Part shown: positions 1-10,095 of the stretch, piece by piece | Numbering within the stretch: position 1 is the stretch's first letter | Layout: every line of letters begins with the position of its first letter | NCBI RefSeq assembly: GCF_001310815.1 | Contig: NZ_BAZK01000011.1 | Location: 124,001-188,000, forward strand | Length of the DNA: 64,000 bases | Reading direction: 5' to 3' | Source of the DNA: Pseudovibrio denitrificans JCM 12308 | GTDB lineage: Bacteria; Pseudomonadota; Alphaproteobacteria; Rhizobiales; Stappiaceae | Notes under the pieces: generated by a model | Database searches by the model: none | Told to the model about the DNA's origin: nothing | The model's input: the letters and a program-made list of their open reading frames with translations, nothing else | Program-made: the position numbers and the translations under genes

Positions 1-47
1 TAAATTATGCTGAACTAAAAGAGCGTTTGGCTGGCATCAAGGCATAA
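1..47 (+). CDS. C-terminal tail of an upstream gene (partial)
   Basis: An open frame enters from the left edge and ends with a TAA stop at 45-47. The last residues read NYAELKERLAGIKA. Only about 14 codons are visible, so the product cannot be named from this window. The tail lies 64 bases before the next gene on the same strand. In related alphaproteobacteria an M16 peptidase gene often precedes this kind of acetyltransferase, but that is only a guess from gene order. Confidence 0.4.
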   Translation, partial: NYAELKERLAGIKA

Positions 48-111
48 GCCTGTTGCATTTCAGGCTGCGCTTTCTGCATAATGGAGCTCTAATTTAGAGG
101 GGAGAGAAGCT

Positions 112-759
112 GTGTCATTTTTTAAAACAAGCACATCTCCCCAGTCCCTTGCGACACTGACCACCCAACGCCTCTATCTTCGCGCACCATCTATGGCTGA
201 CTTTGCCCAATGGGCTGATCTTCGCGCACGCAGCAGAGATTTTCTGCAGCCGTGGGAACCGACATGGCCAGCGGATGACTTGACCAAGGCATCCTTTCGC
301 AAACGCATTCGCCGCTACAATCGCAACATCCGCGAGGGTTCTCATTATCCGTTCTTCCTGTTTAATCGGGATACGGATGAGCTGCTGGGTGGCCTGAACC
401 TCTCCAATGTCCGCCGCGGTGTCGCACAGGCAGCCTCATTGGGCTACTGGATGGGCGCCCAGTTTGCGGGCAGTGGGTACATGAAAGAGGCGGTCACACG
501 GGTCTGCTGCTTCTGCTTCAATGATCTGCATCTGCACCGCATAGAAGCAGCCTGCTTGCCTTCCAATGAAGTCTCCAGAGCACTTTTAACAAAGGTCGGA
601 TTCTCTGAATTGGGTTACGCACCTTCCTATTTGTTCATCAACGGAATGTGGCAAGACCATATTTTGTTTGGCAAAATCCGGGATTCTGCGCCTTTACCAG
701 CCAAAGTGCTGCCACAATCAGAGGCAGATGGGGATAAATTGCCTGTAACACATGCTTGA
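112..759 (+). CDS. GNAT family N-acetyltransferase, RimJ/RimL type
   Basis: The 215-residue product is a GNAT-fold acetyltransferase of the RimJ/RimL group, which transfers acetyl from acetyl-CoA to the alpha-amino group of ribosomal or other proteins. The N-terminal motif TQRLYLRAPSMADFAQW and the later LGYWMGAQFAGSGYMKEAV segment (the acetyl-CoA binding loop) are characteristic, as is the C-terminal IEAACLPSNEVSRALLTKVGF stretch. The start is GTG at 112, preceded by a purine-rich GGGGAGAGAAG ribosome binding site. It probably follows the partly visible upstream gene in one transcript. The exact substrate is unknown. Confidence 0.85.
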   Translation: MSFFKTSTSPQSLATLTTQRLYLRAPSMADFAQWADLRARSRDFLQPWEPTWPADDLTKASFRKRIRRYNRNIREGSHYPFFLFNRDTDELLGGLNLSNVRRGVAQAASLGYWMGAQFAGSGYMKEAVTRVCCFCFNDLHLHRIEAACLPSNEVSRALLTKVGFSELGYAPSYLFINGMWQDHILFGKIRDSAPLPAKVLPQSEADGDKLPVTHA

Positions 760-825
760 ACCATGAAACTGGCGCCTTGACGATGTAATGATCTTGGCAA
801 GGAATTCAGTTAATTTTTCGTTATC

Positions 826-3750
826 GTGGAGAAGCCGGTGTCAGGGACTTATTGTCAGCGCATGCAGAACGTTATTCAGGCTGTTCTGTTAAGCGCTCTC
901 CTGCTCATTGTGGTTGCATCACAAGCTTTAGCTTTGGAGGCGATTGTCGTCCCGAAGGACGTTGATGCACTCGATCTGACCGGCTCTGTCGATATTTATC
1001 CAAACACCAGTAAAAGCATTCAGGTCTCCACCGCTCCGGATTCTGATGGCATCGTCCGCCGCATTGAGGTGCGCTCCGTTGATGATACCGCCAGCTCCTG
1101 GGCTGTGTTCGCGCTCTCCAATCCTGGTGAGGAGCAGATCGATCGCTTGCTTGTTGCGCCGTACTACAAAATGACCGGCGGTGGTGTGCTTGTGCCGGAC
1201 CTTGGTCAGCGCCGCATCGTTTCCCTGACACCAAGTCAGGGCATCCCGCCAATCCGCGAGCGCAGCACCGAAGCCGACATCTACCGCATCACGCTGGATC
1301 CGGGCGCCAACGTAACTTTCATCGCTGAAGTGAACACCCCAAGCCTGCCGGAAATCCGACTTTGGAAGCCTGAGGCCTACAAGGACAACATCAACGCATA
1401 CACGCTTTACCGTGGTATTGTGCTTGGTATTGCAGGCCTGTTGGCTCTGTTCCTCACCATCCTGTTTGTGGTGAAGGGAACCGTCCTGTTCCCGGCAACT
1501 GCAGCGCTTGCGTGGGCTGTTCTGGTCTACTTGTGTATCGACTTCGGCTTTTGGAACTTGGTCTTCGGGCGAACGCTGGGGGATGACCAGCTTTATCGAG
1601 CGGTCGCGGAGATCAGTCTGACAGCCGCCCTTGTGGTCTTCCTTTACGCCTATCTCGGCCTTAACCGCTGGCACATTCATTACACGCACCTCGCAATTGG
1701 CCTGTTCATCACCGTGATCAGCCTGTTTGGTCTGGCTCTTTGGGATCCAACCATCGCTGCGGGTATCTCTCGTATCCTAATGGGCGGTGTCGCGATCTCC
1801 GGCTTCGGCGTCATTCTGATGCTCACCGTTCGCGGGTTTGAGCGCGCGATTATGCTGCTGCCAACATGGTTCCTGTTCCTCGCTTGGCTGTTTGCAGCAT
1901 GGATGGCAACAACTGGCATGCTGCAGAGCGATCTGGTGCAGCCAGCTCTGGCAGGGGGTCTCGTTCTCTTCGTTCTGTTGCTTGGTTTCACAGTCATGCA
2001 GCACGCCTTTGCTGGCTCCGGTCTCTCCCACTCCGTGGTGAGCGATGTTGAGCGCCGTGCTCTGGCTCTGACAGGCTCCGGCGACATCATTTGGGACTGG
2101 GATGTAGATCGCGACAAGATCCACACCAGCGGCGGCCTTGAAGAAGCTCTTGGCATCAAGCCGGGCCTTCTGGATGGGCCTGCGCGCCTTTGGCTCGAAA
2201 TCCTGCACCCGCAGGATCGTGATCTGTTCCGTGGCACTCTGGATGCTGTGATCGACCACCGCCGTGGCCGCGTCAATCAAGCATTCCGCCTGCGTGGAGA
2301 AGACGGCCATTATCGCTGGTTCAAAATGCGCGCCCGTCCGGTACTCGGCTCTGATGGTGAAGTGATCCGCTGCGTTGGTACGCTGCTCGACATCACCTCG
2401 CAGAAGACCGCTGAAGAGCGCCTCATGCACGATGCCGTGCACGACAATCTCACCGGCCTGCCTAACCGCGAACTGTTCATGGATCGCCTCGTTGCTGCGC
2501 TGGCTCGCTCCAGAGCAGAAGGCAGCGGCAACCCAACTGTGATCCTGATCGATCTCGACCGCTTTAAGCAGGTCAATGACAGCATTGGCCAGACCGCGGG
2601 TGACTCCATGCTGCTCACCGCAGCGCGTCGCCTGTCTCGTCTGATCAAGCCGCAGGACTCCCTGTCTCGCATCTCCGCAGACACCTTTGCGGTGCTCATG
2701 ATCTCCGAGCAGGACGCAACCCGCATTGCTTCCTTCGCAGATGAGCTGCGCAAGTCTCTGCGCACACCGGTCACCTTTGGCGATCAGGAAGTGTTCCTGA
2801 CAGCCTCCATCGGCGCTTCCATCTTTGATGGTGGCCCTGAAAAGGCAACGGATCTGATGCGCGATGCTGAGATTGCTCTCAACCACGCCAAGCGCCTCGG
2901 CGGTGACCGTATCGAGATCTTCCGCCCAACGCTGAAGCCAGTAGCAAGCAATACGCTGGCTCTGGACAACGACCTGCGCTCTGCTCTTGAGAAAGACGAG
3001 ATTAAGGTTGTCTTCCAGCCAATCGTGCGTCTGTCTGATAAGACCACAGCAGGCTTCGAAGCATTGGCGCGCTGGGAACACCCAAGCCGCGGCCTGATCC
3101 CGCCGTCCGAGTTTATTCCAGTTGCTGAACAAAGTGGCCTGATCAACGAGCTCGGCCTGCGCGTGATGGAAAAAGGCGCACGTCAGCTGGCACAATGGCA
3201 ACGCGAGTTCAAACACGCTCTTCCGCTGTTTGTTTCCGTAAACATCTCAAGTCGCCAGCTGCTGAAACCTGATCTGATCAACGATGTGAAGGCCGTTCTG
3301 GCACGCACCGCGCTCACACCTGGCTCTCTGAAGCTGGAACTGACTGAGTCTCTGGTCATGCAGAACCCGGAATTCTCTGTGCAGGTTCTGGAGCGCCTGA
3401 AAGGTCTGGGTGCTGGTCTGTCTCTGGATGATTTCGGCACCGGCTACTCATCTCTGAGCTACCTGCAGCGCTTCCAGTTCGACACCATCAAGATCGACCA
3501 GTCCTTCGTCCGTCCAAACGGCCAGAGCGCGCGCCCTGTCATCCTGCGCACCATCGTGGCACTGGGCCATGACCTTGGCATGGAAGTGGTTGCTGAAGGC
3601 GCTGAAACTGAGTCCGATGCGCTGGAGCTCTTCCAGCTGGGCTGCGAGTACGTGCAGGGCTTCCACTTCGGTCAGCCAATGCGCGCTGCTGAAGCTGGCC
3701 GCATGCTGAAAGAGCAATTCGCTCAGCAGGACCGTAGCAATCAAAGCTAA
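826..3750 (+). CDS. Membrane PAS-GGDEF-EAL protein with degenerate GGDEF; predicted c-di-GMP phosphodiesterase
   Basis: This 974-residue protein has a signal-like hydrophobic segment near residues 14-36, a periplasmic sensor region to about 190, several membrane spans between about 195 and 400, a PAS domain (about 415-525), a GGDEF domain (about 540-700) and an EAL domain (about 715-960). The GGDEF signature is replaced by SADTF at 617-621, so diguanylate cyclase activity is unlikely. The EAL domain keeps EAL (745-747), an LTES segment, DDFGTGYSS (from 868) and KIDQSF, so c-di-GMP hydrolysis is likely. The GTG start at 826 has a weak ribosome site. ATG at 862, just before the hydrophobic segment, is a credible alternative. 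Confidence 0.9.
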   Translation: MEKPVSGTYCQRMQNVIQAVLLSALLLIVVASQALALEAIVVPKDVDALDLTGSVDIYPNTSKSIQVSTAPDSDGIVRRIEVRSVDDTASSWAVFALSNPGEEQIDRLLVAPYYKMTGGGVLVPDLGQRRIVSLTPSQGIPPIRERSTEADIYRITLDPGANVTFIAEVNTPSLPEIRLWKPEAYKDNINAYTLYRGIVLGIAGLLALFLTILFVVKGTVLFPATAALAWAVLVYLCIDFGFWNLVFGRTLGDDQLYRAVAEISLTAALVVFLYAYLGLNRWHIHYTHLAIGLFITVISLFGLALWDPTIAAGISRILMGGVAISGFGVILMLTVRGFERAIMLLPTWFLFLAWLFAAWMATTGMLQSDLVQPALAGGLVLFVLLLGFTVMQHAFAGSGLSHSVVSDVERRALALTGSGDIIWDWDVDRDKIHTSGGLEEALGIKPGLLDGPARLWLEILHPQDRDLFRGTLDAVIDHRRGRVNQAFRLRGEDGHYRWFKMRARPVLGSDGEVIRCVGTLLDITSQKTAEERLMHDAVHDNLTGLPNRELFMDRLVAALARSRAEGSGNPTVILIDLDRFKQVNDSIGQTAGDSMLLTAARRLSRLIKPQDSLSRISADTFAVLMISEQDATRIASFADELRKSLRTPVTFGDQEVFLTASIGASIFDGGPEKATDLMRDAEIALNHAKRLGGDRIEIFRPTLKPVASNTLALDNDLRSALEKDEIKVVFQPIVRLSDKTTAGFEALARWEHPSRGLIPPSEFIPVAEQSGLINELGLRVMEKGARQLAQWQREFKHALPLFVSVNISSRQLLKPDLINDVKAVLARTALTPGSLKLELTESLVMQNPEFSVQVLERLKGLGAGLSLDDFGTGYSSLSYLQRFQFDTIKIDQSFVRPNGQSARPVILRTIVALGHDLGMEVVAEGAETESDALELFQLGCEYVQGFHFGQPMRAAEAGRMLKEQFAQQDRSNQS

Positions 3751-3775
3751 CACGCGCAGTCAAACCCAAAAGACT

Positions 3776-3810
3776 CCGAGTGGTTACAAGGGAAATTTGT
3801 GATCACTCGG
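3776..3810 (+). terminator. 14-bp stem-loop downstream of the EAL gene
   Basis: Arms 3776-3789 and 3797-3810 pair over all 14 positions in RNA, with two G-U wobbles, around a 7-base loop. At DNA level only 12 of 14 positions match, so the structure is better explained as RNA. There is no clear U tract after it. It may be a terminator or a 3'-end stabilising hairpin. Confidence 0.5.
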
Positions 3811-3949
3811 CAACAGCAGCATTGCTGGAGAAATTTTGATCATTCACCTCTGTGTATTCTCTGAATAACTCTGGCAGTGACACACTCGAGGCAATTTTTT
3901 CACGGCATCTGGTCCGGCTCTCTTTTCCCTATCTGAGTTTAATAGCTGC

Positions 3950-5008
3950 ATGTTTTATTTTGGTAATGCGTGTCGAAAAGTGCACGCCGCTCTGGGCCTG
4001 ATCCTGATTTCATATGGTAGCCTCGCGCCCGCAAGTGCCACACCATCCTTGCTGTTGAATCTGGATACGCAGAGTGTGCTCTATGCGGAAGATGCTGGTG
4101 ATCCGTGGTATCCGGCCTCAACAACCAAGCTGATGACAGCGCTTGTAACCTTCGAAGCCCTCGCCAAACGAGAAGTTGATCTCGAAACGTCTGTGGTGAT
4201 GTCTCCATGGGCGATGAGGCAGGCCTCTTTGAAGTCGGGCCTGAAGGTCGGAAGCGTCATGACTTTGCAAGATGCCATTTACGCGGTTCTTGTCGGGTCA
4301 GCCAATGATGTTGCCGTTGCACTTGCAGAAAGCGTTGCCGGCAGTGAAGAGGCTTTTGTGCAGCGGATGAACGCTACAGCACGGCGCCTTGGCATGACGG
4401 CCAGCCACTTTGCCAACGCCAATGGATTGTTCGATGCCACCCAGCAAACATCTGCGCGTGATCTGGCTGTACTGGGGCGAGAAATCTACCTAGGTTACCC
4501 GCAGTACCACGACGTGTTCGCCACATCAAAAGTGACCATTGATGGCAAGGCAATCACATCCTTCAATGAGTTGCTCACAAGGCTTCCGGGAACCGTTGGT
4601 ATGAAGACTGGCTTCGTCTGTTCTTCGGGCCGCAACATTGTTGCACTGACAGATCGGGGAGGGCAGCGCTACATGGCCGTCGTACTCGGAGCAACGACCG
4701 GGCGGGAACGTAGCGAACGGGCTGCCAAGCTGCTGACAGAAGCAATGACTGGAGAGTTGGGGCCAAATGGTCAGCAACTCAGGGATATTGCGAACGACCT
4801 GCAACAGCAACCTGAAGACATGCGCAAACGGCTTTGCACCAGTCAAAGCAAGGCCTACGAAGTGCAGCAGAACAAACGCTACCCAATGGGGATCGGCAAG
4901 AACAAGAGCTACCTGAACACACGCTCAGAGCACAAAAGCTACAGCGTCCGTACATGGAAGGTTGCGATCGGCTTCGGCAGTCCTCTGCCAACGCCTAAAC
5001 CACAGTAA
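3950..5008 (+). CDS. D-alanyl-D-alanine carboxypeptidase, peptidase S11 family
   Basis: This penicillin-binding protein trims the terminal D-Ala from peptidoglycan stem peptides in the periplasm. All three S11 motifs are present: SxxK as STTK at residues 57-60, SxN as SAN at 117-119, and KTG at 219-221. An N-terminal signal peptide ends near residue 30 (APASA). At 352 residues it lacks the extra C-terminal domain and membrane anchor of PBP5-type enzymes. Its basic, Ser/Tyr-rich tail is not recognisable. It is flanked by an EAL protein upstream and a convergent PilZ gene 15 bases downstream. Confidence 0.9.
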   Translation: MFYFGNACRKVHAALGLILISYGSLAPASATPSLLLNLDTQSVLYAEDAGDPWYPASTTKLMTALVTFEALAKREVDLETSVVMSPWAMRQASLKSGLKVGSVMTLQDAIYAVLVGSANDVAVALAESVAGSEEAFVQRMNATARRLGMTASHFANANGLFDATQQTSARDLAVLGREIYLGYPQYHDVFATSKVTIDGKAITSFNELLTRLPGTVGMKTGFVCSSGRNIVALTDRGGQRYMAVVLGATTGRERSERAAKLLTEAMTGELGPNGQQLRDIANDLQQQPEDMRKRLCTSQSKAYEVQQNKRYPMGIGKNKSYLNTRSEHKSYSVRTWKVAIGFGSPLPTPKPQ

Positions 5009-5023
5009 CTCATCCAGCTTCGC

Positions 5024-5311
5024 TCACAGACGAGCAGGTTTGGACGTGAACTTGATGCCTGCTTCTTCGCAATGAAGCCAGACAATCTTGCCCGTGAACG
5101 AAAGCTTGCGGGCTGGCACCTGAATCTTCACGGTAGACCCTGAAGTCAGCTTGCCCGTGTTGACCAGCAAACGGCATCCGCCATTGCTGATATCCTCAAT
5201 CACACAGGATCGGTTGAAGTTGTCTGTAAACAACACTGCAGGCCAGTGGCAGGAATGCCGTTTATGGCCTCTGTTTTCTATCTCTAAAAGTTTCGGTCGA
5301 GGCAACATCAT
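5024..5311 (-). CDS. PilZ domain protein, probable c-di-GMP receptor
   Basis: The 95-residue protein is essentially a single PilZ domain. The c-di-GMP binding signature is visible as RGHKR near the N terminus and DISNGG about 25 residues later, matching RxxxR and (D/N)xSxxG. It could start at either of two adjacent Met codons. It has no output domain, so it probably works by binding a partner. It lies close to the EAL phosphodiesterase, but on the opposite strand and with a carboxypeptidase gene between, so a shared pathway is only suggested. Confidence 0.8.
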   Translation of the reverse strand: MMLPRPKLLEIENRGHKRHSCHWPAVLFTDNFNRSCVIEDISNGGCRLLVNTGKLTSGSTVKIQVPARKLSFTGKIVWLHCEEAGIKFTSKPARL

Positions 5312-5497
5312 GAGACCGCCGGCCTTTACGTCAAAAATGCAATAACTAGAATCGTTAGTTTGGAAACTTACATACGCACTATCAACTATATATTGCGTAG
5401 ATGTTAACGCGTGACCAGGTAGCGTACATTGCTTAAGCTACTCATTTCACGAGCTAAATTGGAAAAGTTTCAACTCTAAAATATGTAAGGGTGACGT

Positions 5498-5513
5498 GCA
5501 GGTTATAACCTGC
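5498..5513. promoter_or_regulatory. Perfect 16-bp palindrome in the PilZ/lipid-kinase intergenic region
   Basis: The sequence GCAGGTTATAACCTGC is a perfect spacer-free palindrome. It lies in the 265-base gap between the PilZ gene (minus strand, upstream side) and the end of the lipid kinase gene. No T-run follows on either strand, so an operator for a dimeric regulator is more likely than a terminator. The cognate protein is unknown. Confidence 0.4.
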
Positions 5514-5576
5514 GGGAAGCACTACGTAAATTTGAGGTTGTAGCCATCAAAGGAAGCGCAGAAGGGAAAGACTGTT

Positions 5577-6506
5577 CTAGTTTCCGCAGATCACAGTCAG
5601 TTCACAATCGCCGACAGAAACTTCAAGCGGTGTCCCGCCAAATGGCTCCCCATCGATCTGAACAGCCGCAGCACGATAGGCCTCAATGCGAGCTGTTTTA
5701 ATGGTCCGGCACTCAACATTGCGCGATTTTACCACGCTGCCAGTAAGTAAGCGGCATGCGTATTTGAAGAGCGCCCAGGCACCATCCTCTTTGAAGGTGA
5801 GCAAGTGCAACTGCTTCTCTAAAATAGAAGCCTCAGGCACCACCAAGTGTTTTCCGGCGTAGTAGCGGCCATTGATGATCAATGCCATGGCACATTGCAG
5901 CTCTTCACCATCCGCCCGCACCTTAAAGCTGCCTTTGCGGCGAGAGAACGCCAGCTGCGCAGCAATGAAGAGAGATGCAAAGCGACCATAACGACGCTTC
6001 AGGCGCAATGGCACGACATGCACCACTTCTGCATCAAAACCCGTGGACGTCGACAGAAAAAACGGTCGCCCATTGGCATAACCGTTGTGCAGTTTCTGCG
6101 TCTTACCGGCAATGATGGCCTTGGCGATCTCTTTCGGCGCGCTCGGCACGCCCAGTTCATGCGCCAGCACATTGGCTGTCCCAAAGGGAATGATCGCCAG
6201 ATGCGGCTTCATTCCCCGTCCCAGCATGGCAGAAGCCGCCTCACTGACAGACGCATCACCACCAGCAATCGCCAGAATATCCGTGTTCAGGTCTGGATCA
6301 GTGCAGGTCTCGGTAATCTCACTGGCACGGTTGGTTAGCTTCAGCTCCACCTTCATCCCAGCCTCTTCCAGACACTTCACGATCTCCGTGATACGCTGAA
6401 AGCGGAAGGACGTGGCCGTTGGATTTGCAAGAATAAGCACCCGCTTGGCTTTGCGAGGCTTCTTCTCGGGTTTATCCAGCCGGGAGTGAGGAAGCGGGCT
6501 TTCCAT
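5577..6506 (-). CDS. Diacylglycerol/lipid kinase family protein
   Basis: This 309-residue protein belongs to the DAGK catalytic-domain family (YegS/BmrU-like), which phosphorylates diacylglycerol or related lipids using ATP. The N-terminal ANPTATSFR motif, the nucleotide-binding loop GGDAS (a variant of GGDGT) and PFGTANVLAHEL are diagnostic. A basic region (KKPRKAKR) precedes the fold. It is the last gene of the ispH-thrB-rnhA operon and begins 23 bases after the rnhA stop. The lipid substrate cannot be read from sequence. A role in phospholipid recycling is family knowledge. Confidence 0.85.
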   Translation of the reverse strand: MESPLPHSRLDKPEKKPRKAKRVLILANPTATSFRFQRITEIVKCLEEAGMKVELKLTNRASEITETCTDPDLNTDILAIAGGDASVSEAASAMLGRGMKPHLAIIPFGTANVLAHELGVPSAPKEIAKAIIAGKTQKLHNGYANGRPFFLSTSTGFDAEVVHVVPLRLKRRYGRFASLFIAAQLAFSRRKGSFKVRADGEELQCAMALIINGRYYAGKHLVVPEASILEKQLHLLTFKEDGAWALFKYACRLLTGSVVKSRNVECRTIKTARIEAYRAAAVQIDGEPFGGTPLEVSVGDCELTVICGN

Positions 6507-6529
6507 GCGTGCGTCCGAACCTTCCCGAC

Positions 6530-6982
6530 TTACTTGGATTTCTGAAAGGGCTTCATACCCTTCCGTGCCAGCTCATCAGCACGCTCGTTCTCTTCGTGTC
6601 CGGCATGACCTTTCACCCAGTGCCAGGAAACATCATGACGCTGTGCAGCCGAATCTAGCTGCTGCCAGAGATCTGCGTTTTTGACCGGAGAGTTGGAGGC
6701 CGTCCGCCAACCTTTACGTTTCCAGTTGTGCATCCACTGCGTGATGCCGTTCTTCACGTAAGAGCTGTCGGTATACAAATCCACCGCACAAGGCCGCTTC
6801 AGGGTTTCCAGTGCCTGAATAGCCGCCATCAGTTCCATACGGTTGTTGGTCGTGGCTGGCTCGCCGCCGCACAGCTCTTTCTCATGTTCGCCAAAGCGAA
6901 GCAGCACGCCCCAGCCTCCAGGCCCGGGGTTGCCGGAGCACGCTCCGTCCGTCCACGTCTCAACACGTTTGGTATCGCTCAT
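6530..6982 (-). CDS. rnhA: Ribonuclease HI
   Basis: RNase HI degrades the RNA strand of RNA-DNA hybrids during replication and repair. The 150-residue length is typical. The catalytic acidic residues lie in [27 protein letters not shown] and [12 protein letters not shown], and the [19 protein letters not shown] segment carries the remaining active-site His and Asp. The ATG overlaps the stop of the upstream thrB gene by four bases (ATGA), indicating translational coupling. Next to thrB is the usual alphaproteobacterial position. Confidence 0.95.
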   Translation of the reverse strand: MSDTKRVETWTDGACSGNPGPGGWGVLLRFGEHEKELCGGEPATTNNRMELMAAIQALETLKRPCAVDLYTDSSYVKNGITQWMHNWKRKGWRTASNSPVKNADLWQQLDSAAQRHDVSWHWVKGHAGHEENERADELARKGMKPFQKSK

Positions 6983-7942
6983 TTATCCAGCCCGTATGCA
7001 CTCGCATTGGATACGCCACGATGGAACCTGAGTTTGCGCAGGTATTCAAGTGGATCTTTTGGAACAACCAGCGCACCTTCCGGCACAGACAGCCAGTCAT
7101 AAAGACGTGTCAGCAGGAAGCGCAGCGCAGCACCGCGGCACAGCAATGGCAGATTGTCGAACTCCAGCTCGCTGAACGGACGCACACTTCGGTAACCTTC
7201 CAACAGCGCACGCGCTTTCGTCACGTTGAACATGCCATCCGGTTCAAAGCACCACGCATTGATGCAGATCGCCACGTCATAAGCAAAGGCATCATTACAG
7301 GCAAAGTAGAAGTCGATCAGGCCAGAAAGTTCCTTGCCAGATAGAACACGTTGTCCGGGAACAGATCCGCGTGAATCACACCGCTCGGCAGATCTTTCGG
7401 CCACAGCGCCTGCAACTCATCCAGCTCAGCCGTCAACTCTTCAGCAAGGCCCGCCTTCACCTCATGTGCACGGTCGCGGCTTGCATCCAGCAAAGGCGCC
7501 CAGCCGTCAACGCTCAGGGAGTTCGGACGCTTGATCTCAAAATCAGCGCCAGCCAGATGCATCCGCGCCATGCCTTTGCCCAGCTCAGAGCAATGCACCA
7601 GCTGCGGCTTGCGTACCCACATACCATCAAGGAATGTGACCATGGCAGCAGGACGTCCTGCCAGCTCACCCAGCATCTGCCATCGCGATCAATCAGCGGG
7701 GTAGGGCAGTTGAGGCCTTTACCGGCGAGATGCTGCATCAGGCCCAGAAAAAACGGCAAATCATCAGGATTAACGCGTTTTTCGTAGAGCGTCAGGATGT
7801 AATAGCCCGTCTCCGTATGAACCAGATAGTTGGAGTTCTCAACGCCTTCGGCAATGCCCTTGTAGGAGAGCAGAGTGCCAATGTTGAAACGGTCGATGAA
7901 GGCGCCCAGCTCTTCATCGGAAACATCGGTATATACAGCCAT
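6979..7942 (-). CDS. thrB: Homoserine kinase ThrB, frameshifted twice as sequenced
   Basis: Homoserine kinase phosphorylates L-homoserine in threonine synthesis. This is the choline-kinase-like ThrB of alphaproteobacteria. The protein is spread over three frames: residues to ...LIDRDG (frame from 7942), then [18 protein letters not shown]...[15 protein letters not shown], then [20 protein letters not shown] to the end. Restoring one base near 7678 (GGCAG to GGCAAG) and one near 7339 (CTGGCAAG to CTGGGCAAG) rejoins the whole family sequence. The catalytic HADLFPDN and IDFYFACND motifs are intact. It lies between ispH (start 3 bases after its stop) and rnhA (4-base overlap). Sequence error is more likely than a true pseudogene. 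Confidence 0.88.
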
Positions 7943-7944
7943 AA

Positions 7945-8940
7945 CTATTCTGCCGCGCTTGTTCCGCTAGGTGAAGGAGCAGCCCGTAACTCTTTCGGTA
8001 GATTGAATGAAATGTCTTCTTCAGCAGTTGTAACGGTTTCCAGTGTCACATCAAAATGCTCACGGAAGGCTTCAACAATTTCTTCAACGAGGATCTCAGG
8101 AGCAGACGCACCGGCAGTGATGCCAATGGTCTTCACGCCTTCAAAGTCACCCCAGAAAATCTCGGAGGCGCGCTGGATCAGGAATGCTTTGTCACAACCA
8201 GCTCGCTCTCCAACTTCGCGCAGACGCTTGGAGTTGGAGGAGTTCGGTGCGCCCACAACAATCATCGCATCGCATTTCGGCGCAATTTCCTTCACCGCAT
8301 GCTGGCGATTGGTGGTCGCATAACAAATGTCATCCTTGTGCGGCTTTGCAATAGTCGGGAAACGCTCTTCAAGGATTTCGACGATCTCTTTCGTGTCATC
8401 AACAGAAAGTGTGGTCTGTGAAATCCAGGCCAGCTGACGATCTGTTTTTGGCTCAAATGTGCGTGCATCTTCAGCAGTCTCAATCAGAGAGACACGTCCG
8501 CGCGGCAACTGACCCATAGTGCCGACAACTTCCGGATGGCCTTTGTGGCCGATCAGAAGAATTTCACGCTCACGTCTGTCATGCAAAATTGCTTCTTTAT
8601 GTACCTTGGAAACCAGCGGACAGGTCGCATCAAGGAAGAAAAGATTACGCAGGCGCGCAGCCTCGGGAACGGACTTCGGCACGCCGTGAGCAGAGAAAAT
8701 TACAGGTCGGTCATCAACCGGAATCTCATCCAATTCCTCAACAAAAACAGCACCTTTGTTGCGCAGACCCTCAACAACATACTTGTTGTGAACGATCTCG
8801 TGGCGCACATAAACAGGAGCGCCGTACTTCTCCAGCGCGAGGTCCACGATCTGAATCGCGCGGTCAACACCGGCACAAAAGCCGCGTGGAGCGCAAAGTA
8901 AAATTTTGACCGGTGCCTTCGGGGAGGGCGTAACCTGCAT
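7945..8940 (-). CDS. ispH: 4-hydroxy-3-methylbut-2-enyl diphosphate reductase
   Basis: IspH is the [4Fe-4S] enzyme that makes IPP and DMAPP in the last step of the MEP isoprenoid pathway. The three cluster cysteines are visible in [21 protein letters not shown] and [12 protein letters not shown] chose the ATG at 8940, which gives [20 protein letters not shown] and has an AGGAA ribosome site. The frame stays open upstream to 8997, but that would add 19 non-conserved residues. It is the first gene of the ispH-thrB-rnhA-lipid kinase operon, with 2 bases between its stop and the thrB ATG. Confidence 0.95.
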   Translation of the reverse strand: MQVTPSPKAPVKILLCAPRGFCAGVDRAIQIVDLALEKYGAPVYVRHEIVHNKYVVEGLRNKGAVFVEELDEIPVDDRPVIFSAHGVPKSVPEAARLRNLFFLDATCPLVSKVHKEAILHDRREREILLIGHKGHPEVVGTMGQLPRGRVSLIETAEDARTFEPKTDRQLAWISQTTLSVDDTKEIVEILEERFPTIAKPHKDDICYATTNRQHAVKEIAPKCDAMIVVGAPNSSNSKRLREVGERAGCDKAFLIQRASEIFWGDFEGVKTIGITAGASAPEILVEEIVEAFREHFDVTLETVTTAEEDISFNLPKELRAAPSPSGTSAAE

Positions 8941-9150
8941 GATGTATTCCTGAATTTTGACTTTGAGCAATTGAAGGATGTTGGCTGTCTCTGTCAAGAA
9001 AAAGAGTTTTTAATCGGGCATCAAGCGCTGATTTTCTCCAATATTCAGCCTGTCAGCTTCCTCCAATGTGTTTCAGGTGACTGATGTATCTCGCCATTTG
9101 CGTTTGCGGCTGATATAGAAACAAAAACTGCAGATAAATTTGGGATTCGT

Positions 9151-9738
9151 ATGGTGGGCAATTTATTGGCAAAATCACTGCTCAAAAACACAGGACGGGC
9201 AATTCTTCTGGCAGCAATCGGTGCATCTCTAGCAGGCTGCGGAAGCTTCATGTCATCAGATGCTGAGCTGGAATCTTCTTCAGCAAATCCGCCTGCAACT
9301 GAGAAGACTTTTGATCTGTCCGTGCTACAGGCACCTGCCTTATGTCCCGCCTTGCAGGAACTTTCAGGAACAACCATCCTGACCAAATACCCACGCGGCA
9401 AAGAGAAGACACCTGAGAATCTCAGCTATCAGGCAATCATCACCGATTGGGCACGCACCTGTAAAAAATCCGGCCAGAACTCAGCAATGAAACTGGGTAT
9501 CGCGGGTACAATTACACCCGGTCCAACGTGGAAAGGGGGCGAAGTTCTGCTTCCTGTGCGTGTAGCAGTCACACAAGATGTGGATGGCGGAGAAAAAACA
9601 ATCTACTCCAAACTCTTCAGCGTTCCTGTCACTTTAGGGGCCGGATCGCCGTCTGCGACATGGGCATTTGTGGAAGAAAATATTATTCTTCCGAATGAAC
9701 CGGGACAAAATGTCGTCTTTGGATTCGACGAAAAGTAA
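9151..9738 (+). CDS. Predicted lipoprotein of unknown function
   Basis: The 195-residue protein has a lipoprotein signal peptide: a basic N terminus, a hydrophobic core ILLAAIGASLAGC and a lipobox LAGC with the lipidated Cys near residue 29. The mature part contains a conserved-looking segment (ALCPALQELSGTTILTKYPR) and a second paired Cys region. It should sit in the inner leaflet of a membrane in the periplasm. I recognise no named domain. It precedes the glycine riboswitch but is separated from gcvT by more than 400 bases, so it is probably a separate transcript. Confidence 0.75.
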   Translation: MVGNLLAKSLLKNTGRAILLAAIGASLAGCGSFMSSDAELESSSANPPATEKTFDLSVLQAPALCPALQELSGTTILTKYPRGKEKTPENLSYQAIITDWARTCKKSGQNSAMKLGIAGTITPGPTWKGGEVLLPVRVAVTQDVDGGEKTIYSKLFSVPVTLGAGSPSATWAFVEENIILPNEPGQNVVFGFDEK

Positions 9739-9865
9739 AAAATAGGTTAGTAAGGGTTCACAGCTTGGCGTCATAGTGTCGCGCCAGCCTTTCTCAGGGG
9801 CACGTTGCAGCCGCTGAGGAGGAATACATTCGCCGGTTCTGAGAGGAGGGCTGGCGAGTGCAGAG

Positions 9866-10095
9866 CTGTGCGGGAGAGAATAAGCCACCCATTGGGTTAT
9901 CGCCGAAGGAGCAACCGCCCCGGAAACTCTCAGGCAAAAGGACCGCATAGTAAGCAACACTCTGGAAAGCAGTGCCGAGCGCGCTATCCGTATGGATCGC
10001 ACGTTAAGGCTCTCACCGAAGGAGTAATCGCTCTGGTTTTTGTAGCTGCCAGTGCGGGAAATCTCTCAGGTTCTCGAGACAGAGGGGGCGTACTT
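9866..10095 (+). ncRNA. Tandem glycine riboswitch (gcvT leader)
   Basis: Two glycine aptamers lie in the 412-base leader of the gcv operon. The first, about 9866-9950, contains GCGGGAGAGAATAAG, CCGAAGGAGCAA and CTCTCAGGCAAAAGGACCGC. The second, about 9955-10095, contains ACTCTGGAAAGC, CCGAAGGAGTAA and a late ATCTCTCAGGTTCTCGAGACAG. These are conserved parts of the glycine riboswitch family, including the repeated CCGAAGGAG element. By family knowledge, glycine binding turns on expression of the glycine cleavage genes, which fits gcvT 56 bases downstream. Confidence 0.92.

Noticed and set aside
1777..3216. 479-residue open frame on the minus strand
   Set aside because: It lies wholly inside the EAL gene on the opposite strand and has no family-like motifs. 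It is a by-product of codon bias.
6979..7942. True pseudogenisation of thrB
   Set aside because: All catalytic motifs are intact, both lesions are simple one-base losses, and other essential genes in the window have the same kind of lesion, so sequence error is the simpler explanation.
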